64,000 bases of DNA from NCBI GenBank assembly GCA_000466585.1, contig KE993464.1, positions 343,985 through 407,984 of the forward strand, given 5' to 3'. Both the position numbers and the translations under genes were made by a program. Under the pieces are notes generated by a model. The model did no database searches, had not been told where the DNA came from, and worked only from the letters and a program-made list of their open reading frames with translations. Origin of the DNA: Clostridiales bacterium oral taxon 876 str. F0540 (GTDB taxonomy: Bacteria > Bacillota > Clostridia > Clostridiales > Clostridiaceae). Below are positions 27,425 to 35,992 of the stretch, one piece after another (the first letter of the stretch is position 1; each line of letters begins with the position of its first letter).

Positions 27425-27916
27425 ATGCCAAGTACATATTCATTTGATGTAGTTTCAGTAGTTAATATGCAGGAAGTAGACAACGCAGTTAATCAAGCTA
27501 AAAAAGAAATTGAGCAAAGATACGACTTTAAAGGAAGTAAGACAGAAATAACCTTAGGAGAAGATGAAATAAAGATAGCTTCTGATGATGAGTTCAGACT
27601 TAATTCAGTTGTTGAAATTTTAAAGGCTAAGTTCATAAAAAGGGGGATTTCTCCTAAGGCTTTAGATCTTGGAAAAATTGAAAATGCTAGTCTTGGTACT
27701 GTAAGGCAAACAGCAAAGCTTGTAAACGGAATTTCAAAGGAAAAAGCTAAAGATATAGTTGCTGAAATAAAAAACAGCAAAACAAAAGTTCAAGCTCAAA
27801 TAATGGAAGATCAGGTTAGAGTTACAGGCAAGAATAAAGATGACCTTCAAGCGGCAATTTCTCTTTTAAAGAGCAAAGATTTCGGAATCGATTTACAGTT
27901 TACTAACTATAGATAA
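27425..27916 (+). CDS. yajQ: YajQ-family nucleotide-binding protein
   Basis: A 163-residue protein of the YajQ (DUF520) family: two intertwined RRM-like domains. The opening SYSFDVVS-type strand here reads TYSFDVVSVVNMQEVDNAVN, followed by RYDFKGSKTEI, and the second half has VRVTGKNKDDLQAAI. A homologue in Xanthomonas binds cyclic di-GMP and acts as a transcription cofactor; whether this protein does so is not known. I chose the ATG at 27425, which follows GGAGAGG; an upstream in-frame ATG at 27395 precedes that ribosome binding site. Confidence 0.93.
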   Translation: MPSTYSFDVVSVVNMQEVDNAVNQAKKEIEQRYDFKGSKTEITLGEDEIKIASDDEFRLNSVVEILKAKFIKRGISPKALDLGKIENASLGTVRQTAKLVNGISKEKAKDIVAEIKNSKTKVQAQIMEDQVRVTGKNKDDLQAAISLLKSKDFGIDLQFTNYR

Positions 27917-27950
27917 TTTGAGATTAACTAAATAACAAGGGGGGAGCGGC

Positions 27951-28625
27951 TTGCTGGGAACCATAGTAAATTCCTTAGCGATAATAGGTGGAAGCTTATT
28001 AGGGTTCATTTTAAAAGGCGGAATTCCGGAAAGGGTAAACGAAACTATAATGAAGGGACTTGCTCTTTGTATTATGGTAATCGGAATTTCTGGTGCTGTA
28101 AAATCAGAAAATATGATTTTAATTATATGCTCAATAGTCATTGGAGCACTTATAGGTGAGCTTATTGATATAGACAAAGGGCTCAAGAAGCTTGGGGATA
28201 GCATTGAAGCAAAACTTCAAGGTAAAGGCGGAAAGGTTTCGGAAGGTTTTGTTACAGCAAGTCTTGTATACTGCGTTGGGGCTATGGCAATATTAGGAGC
28301 TTTAGATAGTGGCCTTAAAGGTGATTATAAAATACTTTTCACTAAGGCTATGCTGGATGGAATATCTGCCATTATGTTTACTTCGACCTTAGGAATAGGT
28401 GTGGCTCTTTCAGCTGTTTCTGTTTTTATTTATCAAGGTACAATAACGCTTGCTGCTTCCGCACTTCAGGGAGTGCTTGTTGGAACAGTAATAACCGAGC
28501 TTTCAGCAGTGGGAAGCATCCTTATAATGGGACTTGCATTTAATATGCTTGGACTTACTAAAATAAAAGTAGCCAATTTGCTTCCGGCAATACTTGTGCC
28601 AATAATTTATCATTTAATCTTTTAA
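27951..28625 (+). CDS. DUF554 family membrane protein
   Basis: A 224-residue membrane protein with about seven helices, matching the DUF554/YqgA family in length and in the opening GTIVNSLAIIGGSLLGF. Function is unknown; a transport role is often assumed. It begins with TTG at 27951 behind a GGGGGGAG run, 34 bp after yajQ, and may be transcribed with it. A very stable hairpin follows the stop codon. Confidence 0.85.
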   Translation: MLGTIVNSLAIIGGSLLGFILKGGIPERVNETIMKGLALCIMVIGISGAVKSENMILIICSIVIGALIGELIDIDKGLKKLGDSIEAKLQGKGGKVSEGFVTASLVYCVGAMAILGALDSGLKGDYKILFTKAMLDGISAIMFTSTLGIGVALSAVSVFIYQGTITLAASALQGVLVGTVITELSAVGSILIMGLAFNMLGLTKIKVANLLPAILVPIIYHLIF

Positions 28626-28633
28626 AAATCATA

Positions 28634-28672
28634 AAAGCCCCTGGCTTAGGCATCATGCCTAAGCCAGGGGCT
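28634..28672. terminator. Strong bidirectional hairpin after DUF554 gene
   Basis: AGCCCCTGGCTTAGGCAT pairs with ATGCCTAAGCCAGGGGCT around one or two bases. It is unusually G/C-rich for this region. T-runs are modest on the plus strand (TTTT) and better on the minus strand. Confidence 0.85.
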
Positions 28673-28677
28673 AACTT

Positions 28678-28809
28678 TTACATTAAACTTGCGTTGTAAG
28701 CCTGCTCAGTGAGTTTATCTATTTCGTCATACTTATTTGTAAATTCTCTAGAAAAGTTATTTTTAACGTCTTTATTATCCTTTTCTTTATTATTATCTTG
28801 ATATTTCAT
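28678..28809 (-). CDS. Small hydrophilic protein beside the ger operon
   Basis: A 43-residue protein, very rich in N, K, D and Q in the first half, with a helical-looking second half (REFTNKYDEIDKLTEQAYNA). GGGGTGAG precedes the ATG and a terminator hairpin follows the stop, so it is probably real. No family is recognised. It resembles small spore coat or forespore proteins in composition, and it lies divergent to the germination operon, but a role in sporulation is only inferred. Confidence 0.65.
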   Translation of the reverse strand: MKYQDNNKEKDNKDVKNNFSREFTNKYDEIDKLTEQAYNASLM

Positions 28810-28871
28810 AAATCTCACCCCTTCAAATGATATAAATTTATTTAAAATTTAATCTGCCTTTCATTAATTAA

Positions 28872-28918
28872 ATTATATAATAATTCTGATAACTTATCAA
28901 TAGTAATTATTATATAAT
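28872..28918. repeat. Perfect 14-bp inverted repeat in divergent promoter region
   Basis: ATTATATAATAATT (28872-28885) is repeated in inverse orientation as AATTATTATATAAT (28905-28918) with 19 bases between. It lies between the divergent small gene at 28809 and gerA at 29025 and could be a two-site operator. Confidence 0.6.
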
Positions 28919-29024
28919 AACAAATTAACTTTTTAACAATGTTGTACTATGTTGAAAAAATAGTATAGTTTGGTATGTGGTGGTTATAATTATACTTAGG
29001 TTTACATTGTAAAGGGTGATGATT

Positions 29025-30548
29025 ATGCAGAATGATAAAATAAGCAGAAGCCTTAATGAAAATAAAAAATATATTAAAGATGTACTAGGAGACAGTGCAG
29101 ATATTATAGTAAGACATTTTGTAATACCCGGCTTTAATAATTGTAAAGCTTTTATTTTATATGTGGATGGATTAGTTGGAACTAAAGAACTTGATGATAT
29201 CATTTTTAAACCATTAATAAATAATACACAATTTCAATCAAATAAAAACTATATTAAGTCTGTAGGACCTATAAGAGCTGTAGCTGAATCCGGTGTACTT
29301 GCTTCATCAGTTGAAGAGCAGCAGGAATGGTCAAAAATATTAGATTCAGTACTTTCAGGAGATACAGCATTATTTATTGAAAGCTGCGATGCTGCTATTA
29401 TAATGTCCTCTCGTGGGTTTGAAACACGTTCTGTATCAGAGCCAGCAGCTGAAGGAGAGGTAAGAGCAGCAAGAGATGGATTTATTGAAAATATTCGTGT
29501 AAATACTTCACTAGTAAGAAGAAGAATAAAGGATCACAGCCTTAGAATTGAGTCTATGAAAATTGGTCAAAGAACAAAGACTGATGTAGCCATAGTTTAT
29601 ATAGATAATCTTGTCAGTAAAGAAATCCTCGGAGAACTAAAGAGCAGATTGGAAAGGATAAAAATAGACAGCATACTTGAAAGCGGCTATATTGAGGAGT
29701 TGATTGAAGATGCTCCTTTATCGCTTTTTCCTACCATTGAACATACTGAAAGACCAGATAAAGCTTCTGCAGCAATATTAGAAGGGAGAATAGTTATATT
29801 AGTCGATAACACTCCATTCTGCCTTATAGTTCCTACTGTATTTTGGCAGTATATTCAGGCAACAGGTGATTACTATGAAAGGCATTATATAGCTTCCTTC
29901 ATGAGGATATTAAGAGCAGTTGCTTTATTTCTTTCATTAACTCTTTCTTCTTTTTATGTTATGCTTACTTCTTTTCATCAAGAGATGTTTCCTACACTTC
30001 TGGCTCTGAGAGTGGCTGCTGGCAGAGAGGGAGTTCCGTTTCCGGCTATACTTGAGGTTTTACTAATGGAATTTATGTTTGAAATCATAAGGGAAGCAGG
30101 GATACACCTGCCAAAATCCGTAGGTCAGGCGGTAAGTATAGTAGGAGGTCTAGTTATAGGAGAGGCTGCAGTTACTGCCGGACTTGTAGGTCCTACACTT
30201 GTAATAATTGTTTCTGCTGCGGGGATATGTTCTTTTGCTGTACCTGCGTACAGTCTGTCTATCACGATTAGGCTGTTAAGGTTTCCACTCATAATACTAA
30301 CAGGCTTTTTCGGGATATTAGGGTTTTTGGGAGGAACTATTGCTATTTCAATGCATATGCTTTCCTTGCGTTCATTTGGAGCACCATATCTCTCCCCGAT
30401 AGATCCATTCAGAATAAGTGGTAACAAAGATGTGTTTATAAGGGCGCCAAGGTGGATGATGAAAAAGAGACCTTTAGTTACTCAATCTCAGGACCCGGTA
30501 AGGCAAATTCATACAGATGAATTAAAGCCTAAACCTCCTTCAAGTTAA
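29025..30548 (+). CDS. Spore germination protein, GerA type A subunit
   Basis: A 507-residue subunit of a nutrient germinant receptor in the inner spore membrane. The soluble N-terminal half (about 1-250) is the GerAA-type N-terminal domain. The C-terminal half has about five helices, with PFPAILEVLLMEFMFEIIREAG and LPKSVGQAVSIVGGLVIG regions that identify the family. I chose the ATG at 29025, six bases after AAAGGGTG; GTG at 29016 and ATG at 29019 lie on that ribosome binding site. First gene of a gerA-gerC-gerB operon. The germinant is unknown. Expression is expected from a forespore sigma factor. Confidence 0.93.
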   Translation: MQNDKISRSLNENKKYIKDVLGDSADIIVRHFVIPGFNNCKAFILYVDGLVGTKELDDIIFKPLINNTQFQSNKNYIKSVGPIRAVAESGVLASSVEEQQEWSKILDSVLSGDTALFIESCDAAIIMSSRGFETRSVSEPAAEGEVRAARDGFIENIRVNTSLVRRRIKDHSLRIESMKIGQRTKTDVAIVYIDNLVSKEILGELKSRLERIKIDSILESGYIEELIEDAPLSLFPTIEHTERPDKASAAILEGRIVILVDNTPFCLIVPTVFWQYIQATGDYYERHYIASFMRILRAVALFLSLTLSSFYVMLTSFHQEMFPTLLALRVAAGREGVPFPAILEVLLMEFMFEIIREAGIHLPKSVGQAVSIVGGLVIGEAAVTAGLVGPTLVIIVSAAGICSFAVPAYSLSITIRLLRFPLIILTGFFGILGFLGGTIAISMHMLSLRSFGAPYLSPIDPFRISGNKDVFIRAPRWMMKKRPLVTQSQDPVRQIHTDELKPKPPSS

Positions 30549-30574
30549 TAAGTCTTAAATTGAGGAAGAAGAAC

Positions 30575-31762
30575 ATGAAAAAAATTTTAGCATTGCTATT
30601 AGTTTTTAATACAATATTTTTATCAGGCTGTTGGGATGAGAGAGAAATAAATGATTTAGGCCTTGTTATGGCTGTTGGTATAGATAAGAAGAAGGGATCT
30701 CCATTATATACTGTAACAGCTCAAATTGCTAAACCATCAAGTGCATCAGGACAGGGTGGCAAGAGCGGAGGAGGAGATCAGCCAGTTTGGTTAGGAAGCG
30801 CAGATGGAAAGACTATTTTTGAAGCTATAAGAAACCTTGCCAAATTTTCATCAAGAAGAGTCATGTGGGCGCATAACAATATAATTGTCATTGGTGAGTC
30901 ACTTGCTGAGCAAGATATAACTCCGGTTGTTGATTTTTTTACTCAAAATCCTGAGTTGAGAATGAAGACCTGGGTTGCTATATCACATGGTGATGCAAAA
31001 CCGTACATAACAGCAAAAACAGGATTAGAAAATATACCAGGTATTTCAATTGCTGAACTATTTAGATATCATGAACTTCCTTCTGAAAGTGTAGCTACAG
31101 ATATGTTAAGACTTTTTAGAGACTATAAAAGTGAATCTCAACAACCATTAGTATCAGCTCTTAATCTAAAAACTGAAAATACTCCAAATGGGCCTAATCA
31201 GGTAGAACTTGAAGGAGCGGCAGTACTTAAAAGAAATAAACTCGTGGGATGGCTTTCACCTGAGGAAACAAAAGGTATAGCTTGGGTCAGAAATGAAATG
31301 AAAAATGGCATAATTGTTGTAACGGGAGTAGGAAAAGAAGAACAAAATATATCTGTAGAAATAAGGGATGCTAAGTCAAAGATTACTGCTCAGGTCTCTG
31401 GTGATATGCCTTCAATAAATATCAAAGTTGAAGCTAAGGGAGATATTTCAGAATTTGACTCTGCTACTACATTATCAATTGAAGAATTAAAATCACAAGT
31501 GGAGAAGGAAGCCTGCCATGTAATAGAACGACAAATAAAGCAAGGGCTTGATAAGGTCCAAAAACAGTATAAAAGTGATGTATTAGGCTTTGGAAGAGCA
31601 GTGCACATATCAGACAAGGAAGATTGGTATAAAACAATTCAAGATAAGTGGGAGGAAATTTATCCTCAAGTGCCTGTTTCCATTAATGTCGCTTTAGATA
31701 TAAGAACAAGTTCACTTTATCAAGAGCCTATAAATATTGAAAAGAAAAAAAGAAAGGAATAA
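30575..31762 (+). CDS. Spore germination lipoprotein, GerC type
   Basis: A 395-residue lipoprotein subunit of the same germinant receptor. The signal peptide ends in a lipobox LSGC, with the lipid-modified cysteine in SGCWDEREI, the most conserved signature of GerC proteins. The rest is the three-domain extracellular GerC fold. The ATG at 30575 follows GAGGAAG; a TTG at 30560 in frame lies upstream of that site. It sits second in the operon, whereas the classical gerA order is A-B-C. Confidence 0.93.
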   Translation: MKKILALLLVFNTIFLSGCWDEREINDLGLVMAVGIDKKKGSPLYTVTAQIAKPSSASGQGGKSGGGDQPVWLGSADGKTIFEAIRNLAKFSSRRVMWAHNNIIVIGESLAEQDITPVVDFFTQNPELRMKTWVAISHGDAKPYITAKTGLENIPGISIAELFRYHELPSESVATDMLRLFRDYKSESQQPLVSALNLKTENTPNGPNQVELEGAAVLKRNKLVGWLSPEETKGIAWVRNEMKNGIIVVTGVGKEEQNISVEIRDAKSKITAQVSGDMPSINIKVEAKGDISEFDSATTLSIEELKSQVEKEACHVIERQIKQGLDKVQKQYKSDVLGFGRAVHISDKEDWYKTIQDKWEEIYPQVPVSINVALDIRTSSLYQEPINIEKKKRKE

Positions 31763-31764
31763 AA

Positions 31765-32883
31765 ATGAAAGAAAAAATAAGCAGATTGCAATTTTTCTTT
31801 ATGATTCCAAATATTTTATTTGGAAAGGCTATAGGAATTACTGCTGGGGTCATCGTAAGGAAAATAGGAGCAGATGTATGGACTGCAATGACCATAGGAT
31901 TTATAGCAGGAACGTTAACTGTACTTCTTATGATTTATGTATGCTCTAAGTTTCCTGAAAAAACTATTATTGATTATGGAGAGCAGATTTTTGGAAAATG
32001 GATTGGGAAGTTTATATCCTTAATTTTAGCCATATATTTTGCTTATGCATATGCAGTTTCAGCTAATGTAATTACTATGCATCTAAAGGAATACTTTTTG
32101 ACGGAAACACCTTTCATCGTTCTGTGCATTGTTTATACGCTTCTTTGTGCATATGGGGTTATACTTGGGGTTGAAGTAGTAATTAGATTTTCGCTATTTG
32201 GCTTTATCATGCTATGGTTAATTAATATTACTATGGTATTAGGAACTGTACAGGATTTTAGATTCATTAATCTTCAACCGATTTTTGATAAAGGGCTAAA
32301 AACGAATGTTTTAAATAGCTATTATGTTTTTAGCGATATTGCAATGGTTGTGTTATCTGTTGGAATATTATATCCAATGATAAACAAAAAGAAAAATATG
32401 GGTACTATTACGTTTATGGCTATGGTAATTAGTACACTATCTATTATAATTTGGCCATTTTTCGAGGTTGGTGTCTTAGGAGCTGATGTAATGAAACAAT
32501 TTGTTGTTGTTTGTATGCAGCAGGTAAGAAGTGCACAGCTAACTATATATCTTCCCAGATATGAACTTATCATGGTATCCTTTTTTGTATGGTCAGTGTT
32601 TGTACAATCAGTAGTAATGTTTTGGTGTTCTTTGTATAGTTTTAAGTCCATACTTGGCTTCAAACGAGATAGACTCCTAGTATCAATTATGACTCCAATG
32701 TTAATATTATTAACTAATACATTGGGGAGAGATCATAACAATTACATTAATTTTCTCTCATATCCTTGGTCGCAGATTTCAGGAGTGTTAAGTATAAGCT
32801 TACCCGTGTTGTTTATTTTGGGAATAGCTATGAGACCTAAGCTGAGAAAAAAACTTAAAACCGAAGTCAGACAAAATAAATAA
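31765..32883 (+). CDS. Spore germination permease-like protein, GerB type
   Basis: A 372-residue membrane protein with ten predicted helices from the amino acid/polyamine/cation transporter superfamily. This subunit usually decides which germinant is recognised. The opening ISRLQFFFMIPNILFGKAIG is typical. It begins two bases after the GerC stop, so the genes are co-translated. It is the last gene of the operon, ahead of a terminator. Residues predicting the ligand cannot be read from the sequence. Confidence 0.93.
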   Translation: MKEKISRLQFFFMIPNILFGKAIGITAGVIVRKIGADVWTAMTIGFIAGTLTVLLMIYVCSKFPEKTIIDYGEQIFGKWIGKFISLILAIYFAYAYAVSANVITMHLKEYFLTETPFIVLCIVYTLLCAYGVILGVEVVIRFSLFGFIMLWLINITMVLGTVQDFRFINLQPIFDKGLKTNVLNSYYVFSDIAMVVLSVGILYPMINKKKNMGTITFMAMVISTLSIIIWPFFEVGVLGADVMKQFVVVCMQQVRSAQLTIYLPRYELIMVSFFVWSVFVQSVVMFWCSLYSFKSILGFKRDRLLVSIMTPMLILLTNTLGRDHNNYINFLSYPWSQISGVLSISLPVLFILGIAMRPKLRKKLKTEVRQNK

Positions 32884-32925
32884 AATAAGGTGGAAAGCCT
32901 CTTGGATTTCCACCTTATTTTATTT
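32882..32925. terminator. Bidirectional terminator after the ger operon
   Basis: AAAATAAGGTGGAAA pairs with TTTCCACCTTATTTTA around a ten-base loop, shared with the convergent small gene. Confidence 0.9.
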
Positions 32926-33067
32926 ACTTAGTAATACTTTGGAACTTTTCTTTGCCATTTTTTTCATTTTGTTTATTCATTTGCTTAAATTCTGCACTTC
33001 TTGAATCATACTTAGCACTATTAGGTCCAGTAGAGCGTTCTCTATTTTCATATTCTTTTCTTCCCAT
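32924..33067 (-). CDS. Small hydrophilic protein downstream of the ger operon
   Basis: A 47-residue, strongly polar protein rich in K, N, E, S and R with no hydrophobic core (for example SRSAEFKQMNKQNEK). AGGAGG lies eight bases before the ATG at 33067; an ATG two codons upstream is too close to that site. A terminator follows. Not recognised, but composition is like small spore proteins. Its leader carries a conserved hairpin element (33094-33174) also found upstream of the metallophosphatase gene, which supports its being a real and regulated gene. Confidence 0.65.
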   Translation of the reverse strand: MGRKEYENRERSTGPNSAKYDSRSAEFKQMNKQNEKNGKEKFQSITK

Positions 33068-33093
33068 GGCCATATCCTCCTGCAGAACTAAAT

Positions 33094-33174
33094 AGTTTCA
33101 ATTAGTAAATTGCTATTTGAATGAGAAAGATCCTAACGTTTCTTCAGGTTTTGAGAAACTCAAATAGCAGATTT
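33094..33174 (-). ncRNA. Hairpin leader element with ATTGAAAC tail, copy 1
   Basis: On the minus strand AAAT-C-TGCTATTTGA (33174-33160) pairs with TCAAATAGCA-ATTT (33120-33107) except for a single bulged C. The 39-nt loop starts GTTTCTCAAA, and ACTAATTGAAACTATT follows the stem. The same architecture is at 36262-36352. It lies in the leader of the small gene at 32924. Confidence 0.6.
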
Positions 33175-33257
33175 ATCTTGAAATCCATATATAGTAAGGC
33201 TGTTTATTAAAGAAGTTTGCAGAATTATTATGTGTTGATTTTAATGTGTTTAAACAC

Positions 33258-34562
33258 TTATTCTATACCAGATACGGATACATCTAGAAGCTTTATTGTC
33301 TTAGGCCCATAAAAACCATTATTTTTTTGAAGTTCTTTAGAAAAATATAGATTTTTTTGAACTTCCTTTATATTACCTGAGATTGAGCCTCCTGTAACAG
33401 GTATTGTTTTCTCACCGTCAAAGTACCAGCCAAGTCTGATTTCACCACCAAAATCTCCTGTTAAGCCGTCCATTTGAAAATCTGAGAAAGCCACAAGTTC
33501 AAGGTAAGGCTCTTTCCTGAATTCTTCAGCTGAATGTTTACCTCCTTCAACAACTATGTTTCTAATTAAGCCTGTAGGTTCAATATTAAGATAATGAGAA
33601 TGTCTGATGTCTCCCCAAAATCTTTTTAAAATACCATTTTCAAAAATTTTAACAGGCTTAAGCTGAAAACCGTCCATATCATAGGGAACAGAATTTGAGG
33701 AGTTAGTTAACTGAGGGTCCAATGTCATGTTAATTAAGTCTCCATTAACTTCATCGCCCTGAATATTTTTATTAAGTTCAGCATTGGAGGTATGATTATA
33801 TTTGTCCTGAGCGCTTGACTGTGAAGAATAAAAACTAAACATTTCTTCAGCAGGACCTCCTGTAAGCAATACAGTATATTTTCCTAAAGCAGGGGTCGGC
33901 TTAGCGATAGCTTTGTCTCTGCTTATCTTGAGCTGTTCTTTAACAATTTCAGTAATTTCCTCATAATTAAACTCAGAAAAATCGAATCTCTTGTAAAGTT
34001 CTATGTCTTCACCGTTTTCTTTCCAGTCAGTTATGAATTCAACTTCACCTTTATAGTTTTCAAAGGAAACATCAACACCCTCTGAATTAATTATTCTAGT
34101 GAAAACTTTATTTAAAAATACTTCGGTTGAGTTTATCCATCCATTTTCAAGAGTATCAGCCTTGTATACAGCAGCAGTAATTTTAGGAAGCCAATTTTCG
34201 ATGGTATCTCCATATAAATTAGTTGATATTTCTAAAGGAGCAAGCTTGTAAGGCTTTACTAAAGGATAGTACTCATTTTTAATAAATCCTGCTGCAAAAG
34301 CTCCATCATTTAAACTGGAGAAAATTTCATCATCATGCATTGTAGGATGAATAGTTGTAGTTGAAGAACCCCTATATTTAGTATTGTCTTCTTCAAAATC
34401 TTTATAAACAGTCACACTAAAATAGTGAACTGATTTTCCTCTATTCATGTCAAGGCCTTTTCTAACAAAGAAAAGCTCACCAGATTCAATTTTTGTTTCA
34501 ACAATTTTATAGCCGCTAATATCTTTTATAGTGCTTAAAATTTGTCTGATTTTATCTATCAT
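33258..34562 (-). CDS. TldE/PmbA-like subunit of TldD-type protease
   Basis: A 434-residue protein of the TldD/PmbA superfamily that lacks the zinc motif and should be the partner of the TldD-like protein encoded just upstream. The C-terminal region GGSISGNIKEVQKNLYF and NGFYGPKTIKLLDVSVSGIE is family-typical. In Escherichia coli the TldD/TldE heterodimer degrades unfolded peptides and trims some modified peptides. Translation begins two bases after the tldD stop codon, so the pair is coupled. No peptide precursor gene is visible nearby. Confidence 0.85.
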   Translation of the reverse strand: MIDKIRQILSTIKDISGYKIVETKIESGELFFVRKGLDMNRGKSVHYFSVTVYKDFEEDNTKYRGSSTTTIHPTMHDDEIFSSLNDGAFAAGFIKNEYYPLVKPYKLAPLEISTNLYGDTIENWLPKITAAVYKADTLENGWINSTEVFLNKVFTRIINSEGVDVSFENYKGEVEFITDWKENGEDIELYKRFDFSEFNYEEITEIVKEQLKISRDKAIAKPTPALGKYTVLLTGGPAEEMFSFYSSQSSAQDKYNHTSNAELNKNIQGDEVNGDLINMTLDPQLTNSSNSVPYDMDGFQLKPVKIFENGILKRFWGDIRHSHYLNIEPTGLIRNIVVEGGKHSAEEFRKEPYLELVAFSDFQMDGLTGDFGGEIRLGWYFDGEKTIPVTGGSISGNIKEVQKNLYFSKELQKNNGFYGPKTIKLLDVSVSGIE

Positions 34563-34564
34563 GA

Positions 34565-35992
34565 CTATCCTAACCTCGCTTTCGCTTTAATGTATGGGCC
34601 GCCATCTGAAACTTTTGCAAATTCTTTATAACCTTTACCGCAAGCTCCGGAACCAGAGAGTTCAACTTCTCCTGAAACCATGGATATGGATTTTAGAAGA
34701 TCAGGTACATATCCGGTCATGATTACAGGCGAAACTATAGTATCAGTAAGTTTACCGTCAATTATTTCTCTTCCATACATTATCATGCATTGAATTCCCC
34801 AGCTCTTTGGATCTTCCATACCACTCATAGTACCATCCAAAAGATAACCATGCTTTATAGAAGCAATCATATCATCAAGCTTATCTTTTCCCGGCGCAAA
34901 GAAGGTATTTGTCATTCTGGCATAGGCTTTTCTTTCAAAAGACTGCCTTTTACCATTTCCTGTTGGTATTGTACCAAGCTTCATAGCAGAAAGAATATCG
35001 GACAGACCTCTTTTTAAAACCCCTTTTTCTATAATTACAGTATCAGTTCCAATAGTGCCTTCGTCATCAAATAGATATGAGGAAACATGATGAGCAGCTG
35101 CAGCTCCATCATGCATTGTAACTAGTTCCGAAGCCACATATTTATCTATATACTCAATTGCCTTGGCACGCCTTTTTACAAACATATCCATTTCAACACC
35201 ATGTCCAAAAGCCTCATGGGCAATAAGACCAGAGATTTCCGGTGTACAGATAACTTCATATTCTCCCGGTTTAACTGGTTTAGCATCAAGAAGCTTTTCA
35301 GCTAATAAAACCACATTAGAAACTTCAGCTTCCATTTCATCTAAAAGTTCAACAGCTTTAAGTCCTGAGAATGATTTGTAAGCATACCTGGTGTTATCTT
35401 CTTTTCTTGCTATTGCAAATAAATAGCCTTCGCTCCATATATAGGACTGTTCTAAATCTTTCTTTTCAGATAAAAATATTTTGGATACATGAACTTCGTT
35501 ATAAGCAACTCTAAAATTAACCAATAGTTTGGATAAATTAAAGGCTTTATCTTTCAAAGCAGTCATTAATTCAATTTTTTCCTTAGAAGTTTTGCTTTCA
35601 GGAAGTTTTTCAACTTCTCCATAAAAACTTCTGATTAATTCTTCTTCCTTGATTAAATCATAGTTGTTAAGGTTAAATGACGTTTCAAGCGCCCTTATTT
35701 GATTATTAATTTTTATTTTTATTTCTTCTGCAACTTGATTCAGGGTATCTTTGTCAATGTTGTTAAAGGAAAATTCAGAGTAGTTAATGCCATTATGAAC
35801 TCTAACAACAAAGCCCCTTTCTGACCAAGAAGAGTCGTTTAGACTTACCCCAGTTCTTTGTACATTATAGGTCTTACCTTTACTATCAGTTCCTAGTATA
35901 GAAACATATTTGTAGTCTTTTGCTAAAATACCTATAAGTTCTTTTAATATAGGTTTTTTCCCCTGCAAAAAACTTGACATAGAAACCTGCAT
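34565..35992 (-). CDS. TldD-like zinc metalloprotease
   Basis: A 475-residue peptidase of the TldD family. HEAFGH at 259-264 is the HExxxH zinc site, with a conserved downstream cysteine in SGACGKGYK near the C-terminus. Works as a heterodimer with the PmbA-like protein encoded next, cutting unstructured peptides inside the chamber. I chose the ATG at 35992, behind AAAGGGGGC; a TTG six codons upstream lies before that site. The pair forms its own minus-strand operon. Confidence 0.9.
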   Translation of the reverse strand: MQVSMSSFLQGKKPILKELIGILAKDYKYVSILGTDSKGKTYNVQRTGVSLNDSSWSERGFVVRVHNGINYSEFSFNNIDKDTLNQVAEEIKIKINNQIRALETSFNLNNYDLIKEEELIRSFYGEVEKLPESKTSKEKIELMTALKDKAFNLSKLLVNFRVAYNEVHVSKIFLSEKKDLEQSYIWSEGYLFAIARKEDNTRYAYKSFSGLKAVELLDEMEAEVSNVVLLAEKLLDAKPVKPGEYEVICTPEISGLIAHEAFGHGVEMDMFVKRRAKAIEYIDKYVASELVTMHDGAAAAHHVSSYLFDDEGTIGTDTVIIEKGVLKRGLSDILSAMKLGTIPTGNGKRQSFERKAYARMTNTFFAPGKDKLDDMIASIKHGYLLDGTMSGMEDPKSWGIQCMIMYGREIIDGKLTDTIVSPVIMTGYVPDLLKSISMVSGEVELSGSGACGKGYKEFAKVSDGGPYIKAKARLG

